Source: Telluria beijingensis (lineage in GTDB: Bacteria > Pseudomonadota > Gammaproteobacteria > Burkholderiales > Burkholderiaceae_D). Taken from it: DNA of 64,000 nucleotides. This document shows, piece by piece, positions 27,689 to 38,486 of the stretch (positions within the stretch are counted from its first letter, which is position 1; every line of letters begins with the position of its first letter). Under the pieces are notes generated by a model. That model was not told where the DNA came from, ran no database searches, and was given only the letters and a program-made list of their open reading frames with translations. The position numbers and the translations under genes were made by a program. The DNA lies in assembly GCF_030770395.1 (NCBI RefSeq), contig NZ_CP132480.1, forward strand, positions 2,102,714 through 2,166,713, in the 5' to 3' direction.

Positions 27689-28508
27689 TGGCGGCCTGCG
27701 CGGGGGCCTGCTGGCCGCCCGGCGCGGCGATGGCGCCGCTGCCGGTGTCGACGCCTGGGGAGGCACTGGCCGGCCCCGGCGTCACGGCGGGGGTGGCGGG
27801 GCCGGCGGCCGGGGGAGTGCCGGCGGGCGGTACGCTGGCGGTCGCCGACGGCAGGGCGGTGTCGGTGCCGGCCAGGATGCATTCGGCGCCGCGGCGGGTG
27901 GTGTTGGGTGGGCAGGGCGTCGGCGTGACCAGCATCGGCGCCTCGGGCAGCGCGACCGGGATGCTCTTGTGGCGGGTCGCCGCCGGGCTGTTGGCCAGCT
28001 TGCGTTTCTGGTCCGCCGACAGCTGCTTGTAGTTTTCCCAGTCGGCCGCCTTGTCGCCCTGGGCCAGGCGGCTGGTGCGGCTGTAGTTCTCGCGCGCCAG
28101 TTCGCGCTGGGCGGGGGTGAGCTTCATCCACTGGCGCATACGTTCATGCACGCGCTGCTGTTCGGACGCGGGCATCGAGGCGAAGCGGGCCGACATCTCG
28201 ATCCACTTGCGCTTGCGCGGTCCTTCCATCCGGTTCCATTCGGGTTCGAGCGGGGCCAGCGCCACTTGCTGGGCGCTGCTCAGGTCATCCCACAATGGTT
28301 TGTCGAACTTTTTTGGCAACACGCTCGCGCCGTTGACGGCATCGGCGGTCGAGGGCAGCACGGACGGGGTATCGAAACGGTCGACGATCACCCAGGCAAT
28401 CGCGCCCGCCGCCAGCACACCGGCCACCGTCCCCAGCACCGGAAAGCGGGATTTCGACGCGCCGGGCTTCTTTGTTGCGCGAGACTGTGAAGCGTCGTTC
28501 TTCGTCAT
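27675..28508 (-). CDS. DUF3106-domain protein, membrane anchored
   Basis: 277-aa protein with one N-terminal transmembrane segment (about 24-43, LGTVAGVLAAGAIAWVIVD). The periplasmic DUF3106 domain has repeated short motifs (LSSAQQVALAPLEPEW, MTPAQR-like LTPAQRELARENY, LSADQKRKLA), and the tail is rich in Pro/Ala/Gly. The repeats recall the helical LTxxQ-type periplasmic stress proteins, but that is only an impression. It is third in the operon sigma-DUF3619-DUF3106-RDD and overlaps both neighbours. Likely a partner or sensor for the sigma factor. Confidence 0.8.
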   Translation of the reverse strand: MTKNDASQSRATKKPGASKSRFPVLGTVAGVLAAGAIAWVIVDRFDTPSVLPSTADAVNGASVLPKKFDKPLWDDLSSAQQVALAPLEPEWNRMEGPRKRKWIEMSARFASMPASEQQRVHERMRQWMKLTPAQRELARENYSRTSRLAQGDKAADWENYKQLSADQKRKLANSPAATRHKSIPVALPEAPMLVTPTPCPPNTTRRGAECILAGTDTALPSATASVPPAGTPPAAGPATPAVTPGPASASPGVDTGSGAIAAPGGQQAPAQAANASN

Positions 28509-28921
28509 TGCCGGCGCTGCTGCGACTCCAGATACGCGTTGAAGCCGGGGTCGAGGTAGGCGGTCAGCGGCAGTTCATCGGACAGCACGGCCGCGTCGAT
28601 TTCGGCCAGGTCGGCGATCTGCTGTTGCTGGCCGTGCTGGTACACGCCGCCCATGCCGATCACCAGCGCCAGCACCGGCACGGCGATCGCCAGGCGCGAC
28701 ATAGCCGGGCCGGACACGAAGGTGCCGAAGCCGGCCAGGGCCGCGCGCCAGCCGGAAGCGGTCGGTTTGACCTGGAGGAACGATGCCTCCGGCTTCTTGC
28801 GCGCGAGCGCGGCCGCGCGCGCGGCGGCCAGCCGGTCGGTGGTCGACGCCGGCAGGGTGTCGAGCTGTTCGTTCAGTGCATGGCGTACCTTGTACGCCAG
28901 GTTGATGTCGTCGGTATTCAT
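28505..28921 (-). CDS. DUF3619 protein, possible anti-sigma or membrane partner
   Basis: 138-aa protein with a cytoplasmic N-terminal helical part (NLAYKVRHALNEQLDTLPASTTDRLAAARAAALARK) and one transmembrane helix (about 88-107, LAIAVPVLALVIGMGGVYQ). The C-terminal segment ELPLTAYLDPGFNAYL is the conserved DUF3619 end. It sits directly after an ECF sigma gene with ATGA overlap. Small single-pass proteins in this position are often anti-sigma factors. That role is inferred from position, not from a recognisable anti-sigma domain. Confidence 0.8.
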   Translation of the reverse strand: MNTDDINLAYKVRHALNEQLDTLPASTTDRLAAARAAALARKKPEASFLQVKPTASGWRAALAGFGTFVSGPAMSRLAIAVPVLALVIGMGGVYQHGQQQQIADLAEIDAAVLSDELPLTAYLDPGFNAYLESQQRRQ

Positions 28922-29490
28922 AGTCTGATTCCCTTGGCCTTGAGCGCTGCGGCGAGGGCGTGGGTGGCACGGGAGCAATGCGTCTTGACGCTACCCTCGG
29001 AGCATCCCATTGCTTCGGCCGTTTCGGCCACGTCCATATCCTGCCAGTAACGCATGAGGAAGGCTTCCCGTTGACGCATTGGGAGCTTTTGTACTTCTTC
29101 TTCGATCAAACGCAAGGTTTGTGCACGCTCAAACTGGTCCGCACTCGATTCTGCGGCGGCTGAACCGTCTTCCGCCTCATACGAGGCAAGTATATCAAAG
29201 TCATCATCGTCACTTCCCTCTTTGCGGCTGAAACTCCCGAACAGGCTGACCCAGGTGCTGCGCACCTTCTCGCGCCGGAAGTAATCGAGGATCGTCGTCT
29301 GCAGGATGCGCTGGAACAGCATCGGCAGCTCGGCGGCGGGCTTGTCGCCGTATTTCTCGGCAAGCTTGATCATCGCGTCCTGGACGATGTCCAGCGCCGA
29401 CTCGTCCTTGCGCACCGCATACACCGCCTGCTTGAACGCACGCCGTTCGACACTCTCGAGGAAGTCGTTGAGTTCTTTATCTGTGGCCAT
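28918..29490 (-). CDS. ECF-type RNA polymerase sigma factor
   Basis: 190-aa sigma-70-family factor with regions 2 and 4 only. Region 2 is ALDIVQDAMIKLAEKYGD...LPMLFQRILQTTILDYFRRE. Region 4 is LPMRQREAFLMRYWQDMDVAETAEAMGCSEGSVKTHCSRATHAL (a helix-turn-helix with the GCSEGSVKTH recognition core). An acidic linker (SDDDDFDILASYEAEDG) lies between them. It leads the operon with DUF3619, DUF3106 and RDD genes, an arrangement I know from Betaproteobacteria. The signal it answers is unknown. Confidence 0.9.
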   Translation of the reverse strand: MATDKELNDFLESVERRAFKQAVYAVRKDESALDIVQDAMIKLAEKYGDKPAAELPMLFQRILQTTILDYFRREKVRSTWVSLFGSFSRKEGSDDDDFDILASYEAEDGSAAAESSADQFERAQTLRLIEEEVQKLPMRQREAFLMRYWQDMDVAETAEAMGCSEGSVKTHCSRATHALAAALKAKGIRL

Positions 29491-29707
29491 GCGGGTTCAA
29501 GAAGCGCTCGTATTGCTCATGCTTTAGGGAAAACCCTCGCATCCTAGCAAAAAACCACCTGAGCTGCACCGACAACGCACAGCGACGGCGGTCGGGGATG
29601 CCATTTGCATAACGTTCAAAAACTGCATGAGGATAGGCAAAATCATTCGTTGTTCGGGCAATCGGGCGTGGTTAGGCTGCTAACACGACCATACCGCCGA
29701 TGCCATC

Positions 29708-30583
29708 ATGCCACTCGATAATCCCCGTCAAGAATTTGTGATCCATGCCTTCGCCGGCGCGCCGCTGGGCGCCGAAGTCATCGGCCTCGACCTGGCGCGT
29801 CCGCTCGGCGCCGACGACTTCCAGCGCCTGCACCGTGCCCATCTCGACCACCACGTGCTGGTCTTCCGCGACCAGCGCATCACGCCGGCCCAGCAAGTGG
29901 AGTTCAGTCGCCGCTTCGGCCCACTGCAGATCCACGTGCTGCGCAATTTCCAGCTGCCCCAGCAGCCCGAGGTGCTGATCGTCTCGAACATTCTGGAGAA
30001 TGGCCACCCGATTGGCCTGGGCGACGCCGGCCACTACTGGCATTCGGATCTGTCATACAAGGAAACACCCAGCCTGGGCTCGATGCTGCATGCGCAGGAA
30101 TTGCCGGAAGAAGGTGGCGACACCCTGTTCGCCAACCAGCATACGGCCTGGGAAGGCTTGCCGGCCGATCTGAAGCGCGAAGTCGAAGGGTTGCAGGCCG
30201 AGCACTGGTACCTGGCCAAGTACGAAGAACTGCGCCAGCGCAATCCGTTCCGCCCCAAGCTGACCCAGGCCCAGGTCGACGAGGTCAGGCCGGTCGTCCA
30301 CCCGGTGGTGCGCACCCATCCCGAGACCGGCCGCAAGGCCCTGTTCGTCAGCGAGCATTTCACCACCCGCATCCTGGGCGTGCCGGAGCAGCGCAGCCGC
30401 GAACTGCTCGCCGCCCTGTTCGACCACGGCAGCAGGGCCGAGCACGTCTACCGCCACGAGTGGCAGCCGCACGATATGGTGTTCTGGGACAACCGCTCGC
30501 TGATGCACCTGGCGGCCGGCTGTCCCGACCACCTGCACCGCAAGCTGTACCGCACCACCATCGAAGGCGACGTCCCGTTTTGA
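29708..30583 (+). CDS. TauD/TfdA-family Fe(II)/2-oxoglutarate dioxygenase
   Basis: 291-aa non-haem iron dioxygenase. The metal-binding triad is His 112, Asp 114 (HYWHSDLSY) and a distal His near residue 267 (NRSLMHLA). TauD members oxidise sulfonates such as taurine to release sulfite, while other members attack phenoxyacids or alkyl sulfates. The three following genes form a sulfonate/nitrate-type ABC transporter, supporting sulfonate or sulfate-ester use as sulfur source. The exact substrate is not determined. The 217 bp upstream show no CysB-like motif that I can identify. Confidence 0.85.
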   Translation: MPLDNPRQEFVIHAFAGAPLGAEVIGLDLARPLGADDFQRLHRAHLDHHVLVFRDQRITPAQQVEFSRRFGPLQIHVLRNFQLPQQPEVLIVSNILENGHPIGLGDAGHYWHSDLSYKETPSLGSMLHAQELPEEGGDTLFANQHTAWEGLPADLKREVEGLQAEHWYLAKYEELRQRNPFRPKLTQAQVDEVRPVVHPVVRTHPETGRKALFVSEHFTTRILGVPEQRSRELLAALFDHGSRAEHVYRHEWQPHDMVFWDNRSLMHLAAGCPDHLHRKLYRTTIEGDVPF

Positions 30584-30599
30584 CTCATCCAGGAAAACC

Positions 30600-31604
30600 A
30601 TGAAAATCAACAAGAAAATCGCCGCCGCCGCTGCGGCCCTGGCGCTGGCGCTGCCCTCGCTAGCCCAAGCGGAAGGAAAAATCCGCATCGCCGAGCAGTT
30701 CGGCGTGGTCTACCTGCTGCTGAATGTGGCGCAAGACCAGAAGCTCATCGAAAAGCATGGCAAGAAGCAGGGCGTCGACGTCGACGTCAAGTGGGTCACG
30801 CTCTCGGGCGGCGCGGTGATCAATGATGCGCTGCTGTCGGGTTCGATCGATATCGCCGGCGCCGGTGTCGGCCCCCTGATGACGATCTGGGACCGTACCA
30901 AAGGTCGCCAGAACGTGCGCGGCGTGGCCTCGCTCGGCAGCTTTCCTTACTACCTGGTCAGCACCAATCCGGCGGTCAAGACCATTGCCGATTTCGGTCC
31001 CAAGGACCGCATCGCGCTGCCGGCCGTGACGGTGTCGGTGCAGGCGCGCATCCTGCAGATGGCGGCCGCCAAGCAATGGGGCCCGGCCCAGTTCAAGAAA
31101 CTCGACCCGCTCACCCAGACCGTGCCGCACCCGGACGCCGCCGCCGCCCTGATCGCGGGCAAGACCGAACTGAACGCCCACTTCGGCGGGCCGCCATTCC
31201 AGGAGCAAGAGCTCGCGGGTAATCCGAACGCGAAGATCGTGCTCGACTCCTACCAGGTGCTGGGCGGGCCGGCATCGGCGACCGTCCTGTACGCCACCGA
31301 AGACTATGTGAAGGAGAACCCGAAGACCTACCGCGCCTTCCTCGACGCGCTGGCCGAGGCGGCGCAGTACATCGCCGCCAATCCGGAAGGCGCGGCCGAC
31401 GCCTATCTGCGCGTCAACAAGGGCAATACCGACCGCGCGCTGCTGCTGAAGGTGATCAAGGATCCGAAGACGCAATTCCGCGTGGCGCCGCAGAACACGC
31501 TGGGCCTGGCCCAGTTCCTGCACCAGGTCGGCGCAATCAAGAACAAGCCGGCGTCGTGGAAGGATTATTTCTTCGACCATCCAGTGATTGCGAACGGGAG
31601 CTGA
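30600..31604 (+). CDS. ABC transporter substrate-binding protein (TauA/SsuA-like)
   Basis: 334-aa periplasmic binding protein of the nitrate/sulfonate/taurine group. The signal peptide ends ALPSLAQA-EG at about residue 23. The body has the family pattern IRIAEQFGVVYLLLNVAQDQKLIEKHGKKQG, then SGGAVINDALLSGSIDIAGAGVGPL, and PDAAAALIAGKTELNAHF. It starts 16 bp after the dioxygenase and 1 bp before the ATPase gene. It should deliver the organosulfur substrate of the adjacent dioxygenase to the permease. Confidence 0.85.
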   Translation: MKINKKIAAAAAALALALPSLAQAEGKIRIAEQFGVVYLLLNVAQDQKLIEKHGKKQGVDVDVKWVTLSGGAVINDALLSGSIDIAGAGVGPLMTIWDRTKGRQNVRGVASLGSFPYYLVSTNPAVKTIADFGPKDRIALPAVTVSVQARILQMAAAKQWGPAQFKKLDPLTQTVPHPDAAAALIAGKTELNAHFGGPPFQEQELAGNPNAKIVLDSYQVLGGPASATVLYATEDYVKENPKTYRAFLDALAEAAQYIAANPEGAADAYLRVNKGNTDRALLLKVIKDPKTQFRVAPQNTLGLAQFLHQVGAIKNKPASWKDYFFDHPVIANGS

Positions 31605-31605
31605 G

Positions 31606-32451
31606 ATGAATTCGCCCATCCCCCTGAACCTGGTGCGCAACACGGCAACCGCGGAACCGCTGCTGCGCGCCGAGCACGTCACGCTCGAGTATGCGAGCGA
31701 GCGCGGCATCGTGAGGGCCACCGACGACGTCAGCTTCGACGTCCACCGCGGCGACCGCTTCGTGTTGCTGGGGCCATCCGGCTGCGGCAAGTCGACCTTG
31801 TTGAAGGCGATCGGCGGCATCATCGCGCCGCGCGCCGGTAGCCTGGGCCTGTCGGGCAAGCCGATCACCGGGCCGGGGCCGGACCGCATCGTCGTGTTCC
31901 AGGAATTCGACCAGCTGCCGCCGTGGAAGACGGTGAAGCAGAACGTGATGTTCCCGATGCTGGCCGGCGGCGTATCTCGCGGCGAGGCCGACCAGCGCGC
32001 TCGCCACTGGCTGGGCAAGGTCGGCCTGGCGCGCTTTGCCGACGCCTATCCGCACACGCTGTCGGGCGGCATGAAGGCAAGGGTGGCGATCGCCCGCGCG
32101 CTGGCGATGCAGCCGGCCGTGCTGCTGATGGACGAGCCGTTCGCCGCGCTCGACGCGTTGACCCGGCGCAGCATGCAGGAAGAACTGCAGGCGTTGTGGG
32201 ACGAGATCGGTTTTACCATGCTGTTCGTGACCCACTCGATCGAGGAAGCGCTGGTGGTGGGCAACCGCATCCTGCTGCTGTCGCCGCATCCGGGGCGGGT
32301 GCGGGCCGAGCTCAATAGCCACCAGTTCAGCCTGCAAAGTGCGGGGAGCCAGGAATTCCAGGCAGCTACCCAGCGGATTCATGGTTTGCTGTTTGGCGCC
32401 GACGAGCCGATCGAGGAGCAAGATCGCCAGGCGAAGGCGGTGCTGGTATGA
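31606..32451 (+). CDS. ABC transporter ATP-binding protein (TauB/SsuB-like)
   Basis: 281-aa ATPase. Walker A GPSGCGKST is near residue 53, Q-loop FQEFDQLPPWKTV, signature LSGGMKARVAIARAL, Walker B VLLMDEPFAALDALTR and switch His in FVTHSIEEA. All catalytic elements are intact. The Met at 31606 is chosen as it follows the preceding stop by one base and a GGGAG ribosome site; the upstream open frame overlaps the binding-protein gene. Overlaps the permease start by 4 bp (ATGA). Confidence 0.88.
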   Translation: MNSPIPLNLVRNTATAEPLLRAEHVTLEYASERGIVRATDDVSFDVHRGDRFVLLGPSGCGKSTLLKAIGGIIAPRAGSLGLSGKPITGPGPDRIVVFQEFDQLPPWKTVKQNVMFPMLAGGVSRGEADQRARHWLGKVGLARFADAYPHTLSGGMKARVAIARALAMQPAVLLMDEPFAALDALTRRSMQEELQALWDEIGFTMLFVTHSIEEALVVGNRILLLSPHPGRVRAELNSHQFSLQSAGSQEFQAATQRIHGLLFGADEPIEEQDRQAKAVLV

Positions 32452-33314
32452 CTGCCTTGCGTGAACCGCCGATCCGGCCCGAGTATGTCTTGCCGCTGCA
32501 GCCGGCGCTGGCCGCTCCGGCGCCGGCGAATGCCTCCCTCCCGCTGGACCGCTTCGGCTGGCTGCGCAAGCCTGCCATCCTGCTGGCGCTCGCGGTCGTA
32601 TGGGAGCTGGCTGCGCGCTGGTTCGATAACGACCTGCTGCTGCCGGGCGCCATCCAGACCGCCAAGGCATTCTGGGAAGGCTTGCTGTCGGGCGAGCTCA
32701 TCGGGTATGTGTCGGTGTCGCTGGCCATCCTGTTCCAGGGATTTTTGCTGGGCGTGGCGGGCTCCTTCCTGCTGACCTGGCTGGCGGTATCGAACCGTTT
32801 TGGGCGCGAGCTGATCGATACGCTGACGTCGATGTTCAATCCGCTGCCGGCGATTGCGCTGCTGCCGCTGGCGCTGCTGTGGTTCGGGCTCGGCAAGGGC
32901 AGCCTGCTGATGGTGCTGGTGCACTCGGTGGTGTGGCCGTTGACCCTGAATGCGAGCGCGGGATTTCGCGCCGTCCCCGATACGCTGCGCATGGCCGGGC
33001 GCAACTATGGGCTGGGCGGACTGCGGATGGTGTTGCAGATCCTGATTCCGGCCGCGCTGCCGTCGATCCTGTCGGGGCTCAAGATCGGTTGGGCGTTCGC
33101 ATGGCGGACACTGATCGCGGCCGAGCTGGTGTTTGGCAGTACCTCGGGGCAGGGCGGGCTGGGCTGGTATATCTTCCAGAGCCGTAATGAACTGTTTACC
33201 GACAAGGTGTTCGCGGGGCTGGCGACCGTGATCCTCATCGGCCTCGCGATCGAACATGTCGTGTTCCAGGCGCTCGAACGGGTTACCGTGCGGCGCTGGG
33301 GCATGCAGCGCTAA
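32448..33314 (+). CDS. ABC transporter permease (TauC/SsuC-like)
   Basis: 288-aa inner-membrane permease, BPD_transp_1 fold. After about 35 hydrophilic residues there are roughly six helices. The EAA-type loop for ATPase contact is seen as AGRNYGLGGLRMVLQILIPAALPSILSGLKIGWAFAWRTLIAAEL (cytoplasmic loop near 180-210, beginning RMAGRNYGLGG). It closes the four-gene unit dioxygenase-SBP-ATPase-permease. Nothing coding follows for 435 bp. Confidence 0.87.
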   Translation: MTALREPPIRPEYVLPLQPALAAPAPANASLPLDRFGWLRKPAILLALAVVWELAARWFDNDLLLPGAIQTAKAFWEGLLSGELIGYVSVSLAILFQGFLLGVAGSFLLTWLAVSNRFGRELIDTLTSMFNPLPAIALLPLALLWFGLGKGSLLMVLVHSVVWPLTLNASAGFRAVPDTLRMAGRNYGLGGLRMVLQILIPAALPSILSGLKIGWAFAWRTLIAAELVFGSTSGQGGLGWYIFQSRNELFTDKVFAGLATVILIGLAIEHVVFQALERVTVRRWGMQR

Positions 33315-33750
33315 CGCTTTTCACGCAAAAACTACGCACTTTATGCCTTTCGCGCCGAATTTGTTGCACCATTTTTGTTCGTGAAGCGATTTTTATCTTT
33401 CCTTCTTGACCAAAATGGTGCGGCGCGGTAAGGTGTCCCTCACGCTTTGCATCCCCAAGGCTTTTACGTCATCCGAACTCGGCACACAAGGCCCAGTCCG
33501 GTTGTGACACGCTTTCATTTGTAGGCAGTTTGCTCCGACCCGCGCCACAAGCGCGAGAGATGCGTAAGACCGCTACAAACACTCACGCTCAACGAGTTGC
33601 GCCCAGCGCCGGTGCGTAAGGACCCTACGGTGTCCGAAACATCGACGTGCACGCAGAAAGTAGTCAAGCCTGAGGGTTGTCGCGCAAAGACGCATGTCGT
33701 CAGGAACGGGCATCCGATCAATCTCCCATTGGGTTTTGAAAGGAATGTAC
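33315..33750 (+). promoter_or_regulatory. Long non-coding leader upstream of ilvB
   Basis: 435 bp without a supportable gene. The proximal part (33360-33425) is A/T-rich and carries two NtrC-like dyads. The distal 300 bp has a small GCGC/GCGC hairpin (CGCGCCACAAGCGCG, near 33541) and an AAGGAA ribosome site before ilvB. A 19-codon open frame at 33560-33619 (MRKTATNTHAQRVAPSAGA) has only one branched-chain residue (a Val), so it is not a classical ilv attenuation leader. Such a long 5' region suggests a distant promoter and RNA-level control, but none could be defined. Confidence 0.5.
33364..33421. promoter_or_regulatory. Pair of NtrC-like dyads
   Basis: Site 1, TTGCACCATTTTTGTTC (33364-33380), has one good half (GCACCA). 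Site 2 contains ACCAAAATGGTGC (33409-33421), identical to the core of the NtrC consensus TGCACCAAAATGGTGCA. The centres are about 42 bp apart, four helical turns, so both lie on one DNA face. GCACCATTTT and AAAATGGTGC also form a perfect 10-bp inverted repeat. No good sigma-54 promoter follows, so assignment to NtrC is tentative. Confidence 0.4.
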
Positions 33751-35477
<1,727 letters not shown>

Positions 35478-35478
<1 letters not shown>

Positions 35479-35969
35479 TGCGACACATTATCTCTGTCCT
35501 CCTGGAGAACGAAGCCGGCGCGCTGTCGCGCGTGGTCGGCCTGTTCTCGGCGCGCGGCTACAACATCGAAACGCTGACCGTGGCGCCGACCGAAGACGCG
35601 ACCCTGTCGCGCATGACGATCGTGACCTCGGGTTCGGACGACATCATCGAGCAGATCACCAAGCACCTGAACCGCCTGATCGAGGTGGTGAAGGTGGTCG
35701 ACCTGACCGAAGGCCAGCACATCGAGCGCGAGCTCATGCTGATCAAGGTGCGCGCCGTCGGCAAGGAGCGCGAAGAAATGAAGCGCACCGCCGACATCTT
35801 CCGCGGCCGCATCATCGACGTCACCGAAAAGACCTACACGATCGAGCTGACCGGCGCCAAGTCGAAGCTGGACGCCTTCATCGACTCGATCGACCGGGCT
35901 TCCATCCTCGAGACGGTCCGCACCGGCGGCTCCGGCATCGGCCGTGGTGAACGCATCCTAAAAGTCTGA
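35478..35969 (+). CDS. ilvH: Acetolactate synthase, regulatory small subunit
   Basis: 163-aa subunit, exactly the usual IlvH length. The N-terminal ACT domain (MRHIISVLLENEAGALSRVVGLFSARGYNI) binds the feedback inhibitor valine; the C-terminal ALS_ss_C domain includes ELMLIKVRA and the DVTEKTYTIELTG segment. TAATG overlap with ilvB indicates coupled translation and equimolar subunits. The ilvC gene follows after 101 bp containing a small REP-like palindrome. Confidence 0.95.
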
Positions 35970-35986
35970 TCACAAAAAAACGCTGA

Positions 35987-37087
<1,101 letters not shown>

Positions 37088-37094
37088 ACGTAGT

Positions 37095-37116
37095 CGGGCC
37101 CGCGATTGCGGGCCCG
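37095..37116 (+). repeat. Perfect GC hairpin after ilvC
   Basis: CGGGCCCGC (37095) and GCGGGCCCG (to 37116) form a 9-bp perfect stem with a 4-nt loop. No T tract follows directly, but the terminator begins 6 bp later. It may stabilise the ilv mRNA 3' end. Confidence 0.5.
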
Positions 37117-37122
37117 ATGACG

Positions 37123-37158
37123 AAAAAAAAGATCGCCTTGCAACGGCGATCTTTTTTT
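37123..37158. terminator. Bidirectional intrinsic terminator, ilvC / MBL gene
   Basis: Eight A residues, an 8-bp stem GATCGCC(T/G)...CGGCGATC with a short loop, then eight T residues. The symmetric A/T flanks let it stop transcription of ilvC on the plus strand and of the convergent metallo-hydrolase gene on the minus strand, whose stop is at 37170. Confidence 0.9.
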
Positions 37159-37169
37159 ATTTCCGGACC

Positions 37170-38162
37170 TCAGAAACGGTCCAGGTCCTTGGCCAGCGAG
37201 ACGGGGCCCGTATAGGCAGGCGAAATACCGCGGGTGAAGATGTTCGGGTCGGACTGGGTACCCAGGGCCGGCACGAAATGCGTCAGCACGACCGATTGGA
37301 CGCCCGCCTCGGCCGCGATCTTCCCGATATCCTGCGGCGTGAGGTGGCTCTTGCGCATGCGGTCGGCCGCGCCATCGGCGAAATCGGCCGACGCGCCTTT
37401 CAAGGTCTTGCGCAGATAGTCAGCGATGGCTTCGGGATGCACGACTTCGGTCACCAGGACGTCCGCTCCCTTCGCCAGCCGCGCCAGCCTGCGCGTCGGT
37501 CCGGTGTCGCCCGAATAGACGTAGACCTTGCCTGCGGTCTCGACCCGGAACGCCACCGCCAGCGGCCGACGTTCTTTGGCGATCGGCGCCGATGGCGGCA
37601 CCTCGTAATGTTCCACGCTGATGCTGAGCACCCGGATCCTGTCGTCTTCATACACCAGCTGGGGCTCCTCCATCAGGTCCGGCAGGTCCTGGGCACGGAA
37701 GGCCGACGCCAGCGGCAAGTTGGCCGGCCCTTGTACCGCATACGAGGCGTCTTCGGTCGCCGCATTCCCGTCCACGATGCCATTAACAAGGCGCTGCGTG
37801 CCGCGTGGACCGACGATCGGCATCGGCTCCTGCCTGCCGCGCAGCCACTTGGCCAGCATGACCGGGCCCAGGTCGGCGTTATGGTCGGGATGGTGGTGCG
37901 ACAGGAACACCGCGCGCAACTGGCGCAAGGGGATGTTGGCGGCCGCCGCCTGGCGCAATACGCCACTTCCGAGATCGAACAGGTACACCGCATCGCCCAC
38001 GACCAGCGCATTGGAAATCTGCGCCTGGTCGGCGTGGACGATCGGACCGCCCACGGTCCCCAACGTCACCCACTGCGCCGGCGCTGGCGATTCGGCCTGT
38101 GCATGAAACGGACTCAAGGCCGCCAGGCCCAGGGAAACGATGCTTGCATAACGGGACCACAT
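37170..38162 (-). CDS. Periplasmic metallo-beta-lactamase-fold hydrolase
   Basis: 330-aa exported MBL-fold protein. The signal peptide ends near residue 23 (FHAQA-ES). The zinc motif HxHxDH is at 89-94 (SHHHPDHNADLGP), and later ligands are likely in VEHYEVP and YSGDTGPT (Asp). The DVLVTEVVHPEA and LTHFVPAL segments recall arylsulfatase/RNase Z-like MBL enzymes rather than beta-lactamases. It is alone on the minus strand, converging on ilvC at a shared terminator. A 16-bp palindrome lies about 110 bp upstream. Confidence 0.82.
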   Translation of the reverse strand: MWSRYASIVSLGLAALSPFHAQAESPAPAQWVTLGTVGGPIVHADQAQISNALVVGDAVYLFDLGSGVLRQAAAANIPLRQLRAVFLSHHHPDHNADLGPVMLAKWLRGRQEPMPIVGPRGTQRLVNGIVDGNAATEDASYAVQGPANLPLASAFRAQDLPDLMEEPQLVYEDDRIRVLSISVEHYEVPPSAPIAKERRPLAVAFRVETAGKVYVYSGDTGPTRRLARLAKGADVLVTEVVHPEAIADYLRKTLKGASADFADGAADRMRKSHLTPQDIGKIAAEAGVQSVVLTHFVPALGTQSDPNIFTRGISPAYTGPVSLAKDLDRF

Positions 38163-38273
38163 GATTGACTCCTCCTTTGACGATGAATTGCGCTGGCGAC
38201 CAGCGCGCGGTCGGGTTGGTTGGCAACTTCTCGACGACTAAGCATTGTGCAGCGGCGGTCAACCGGGCGGAAC

Positions 38274-38289
38274 CCTCACCATGGTGAGG
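38274..38289. promoter_or_regulatory. Perfect 16-bp palindrome, MerR/SoxR-like
   Basis: CCTCACCATGGTGAGG is fully symmetric. Its CCTCA...TGAGG ends equal those of the SoxR box. On the minus strand a TTGACT hexamer lies 2 bp before it, giving a 19-bp spacing to the bases after it, although the -10 there is poor. It would control the metallo-hydrolase gene. The regulator is not adjacent. Confidence 0.4.
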
Positions 38290-38310
38290 CTAGTCAAGCC
38301 AGTGGATGTA

Positions 38311-38326
38311 TGGCGAAGTATCGCCA
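38311..38326. promoter_or_regulatory. Dyad TGGCGA-N4-TCGCCA
   Basis: Perfect 6-bp inverted repeat with 4-bp spacer. It lies 22 bp from the palindrome at 38274 in the same intergenic region, so it could be a second operator or a hairpin. No family assigned. Confidence 0.3.
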
Positions 38327-38486
38327 GAATGATTCATGTGAAATGACGTGGATCAAGAAAAAGTAATTCGCGATGACGATTTTGCTGCGATAACAGGAGA
38401 CGCAAGATGTTTGGTACCAGATCCATTTTCATTGTTCTCGATGAGGCATGTACGCGCCTCGCCGATTCTTCCCAAAGGCTGCAGCC

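Larger units (their letters stand above)
38163..38486. other. 324-bp divergent intergenic region
   Basis: No gene is supportable here. It separates the divergent metallo-hydrolase and MFS genes and holds two palindromes, at 38274-38289 and 38311-38326. The rest shows no recognisable element, apart from A/T-rich stretches near 38340-38440 that could hold the MFS promoter. Confidence 0.5.

Noticed and set aside
33436..33451. Possible sigma-54 promoter after the NtrC-like dyads (CTTTGCA near 33445)
   Set aside because: The TTGCA half is present but the obligatory GG at -24 is CC, so it does not satisfy GG-N10-GC.
33560..33619. 19-codon open frame in the ilvB leader as an attenuation peptide
   Set aside because: It has a single Val and no Ile or Leu, and there is no following terminator hairpin.
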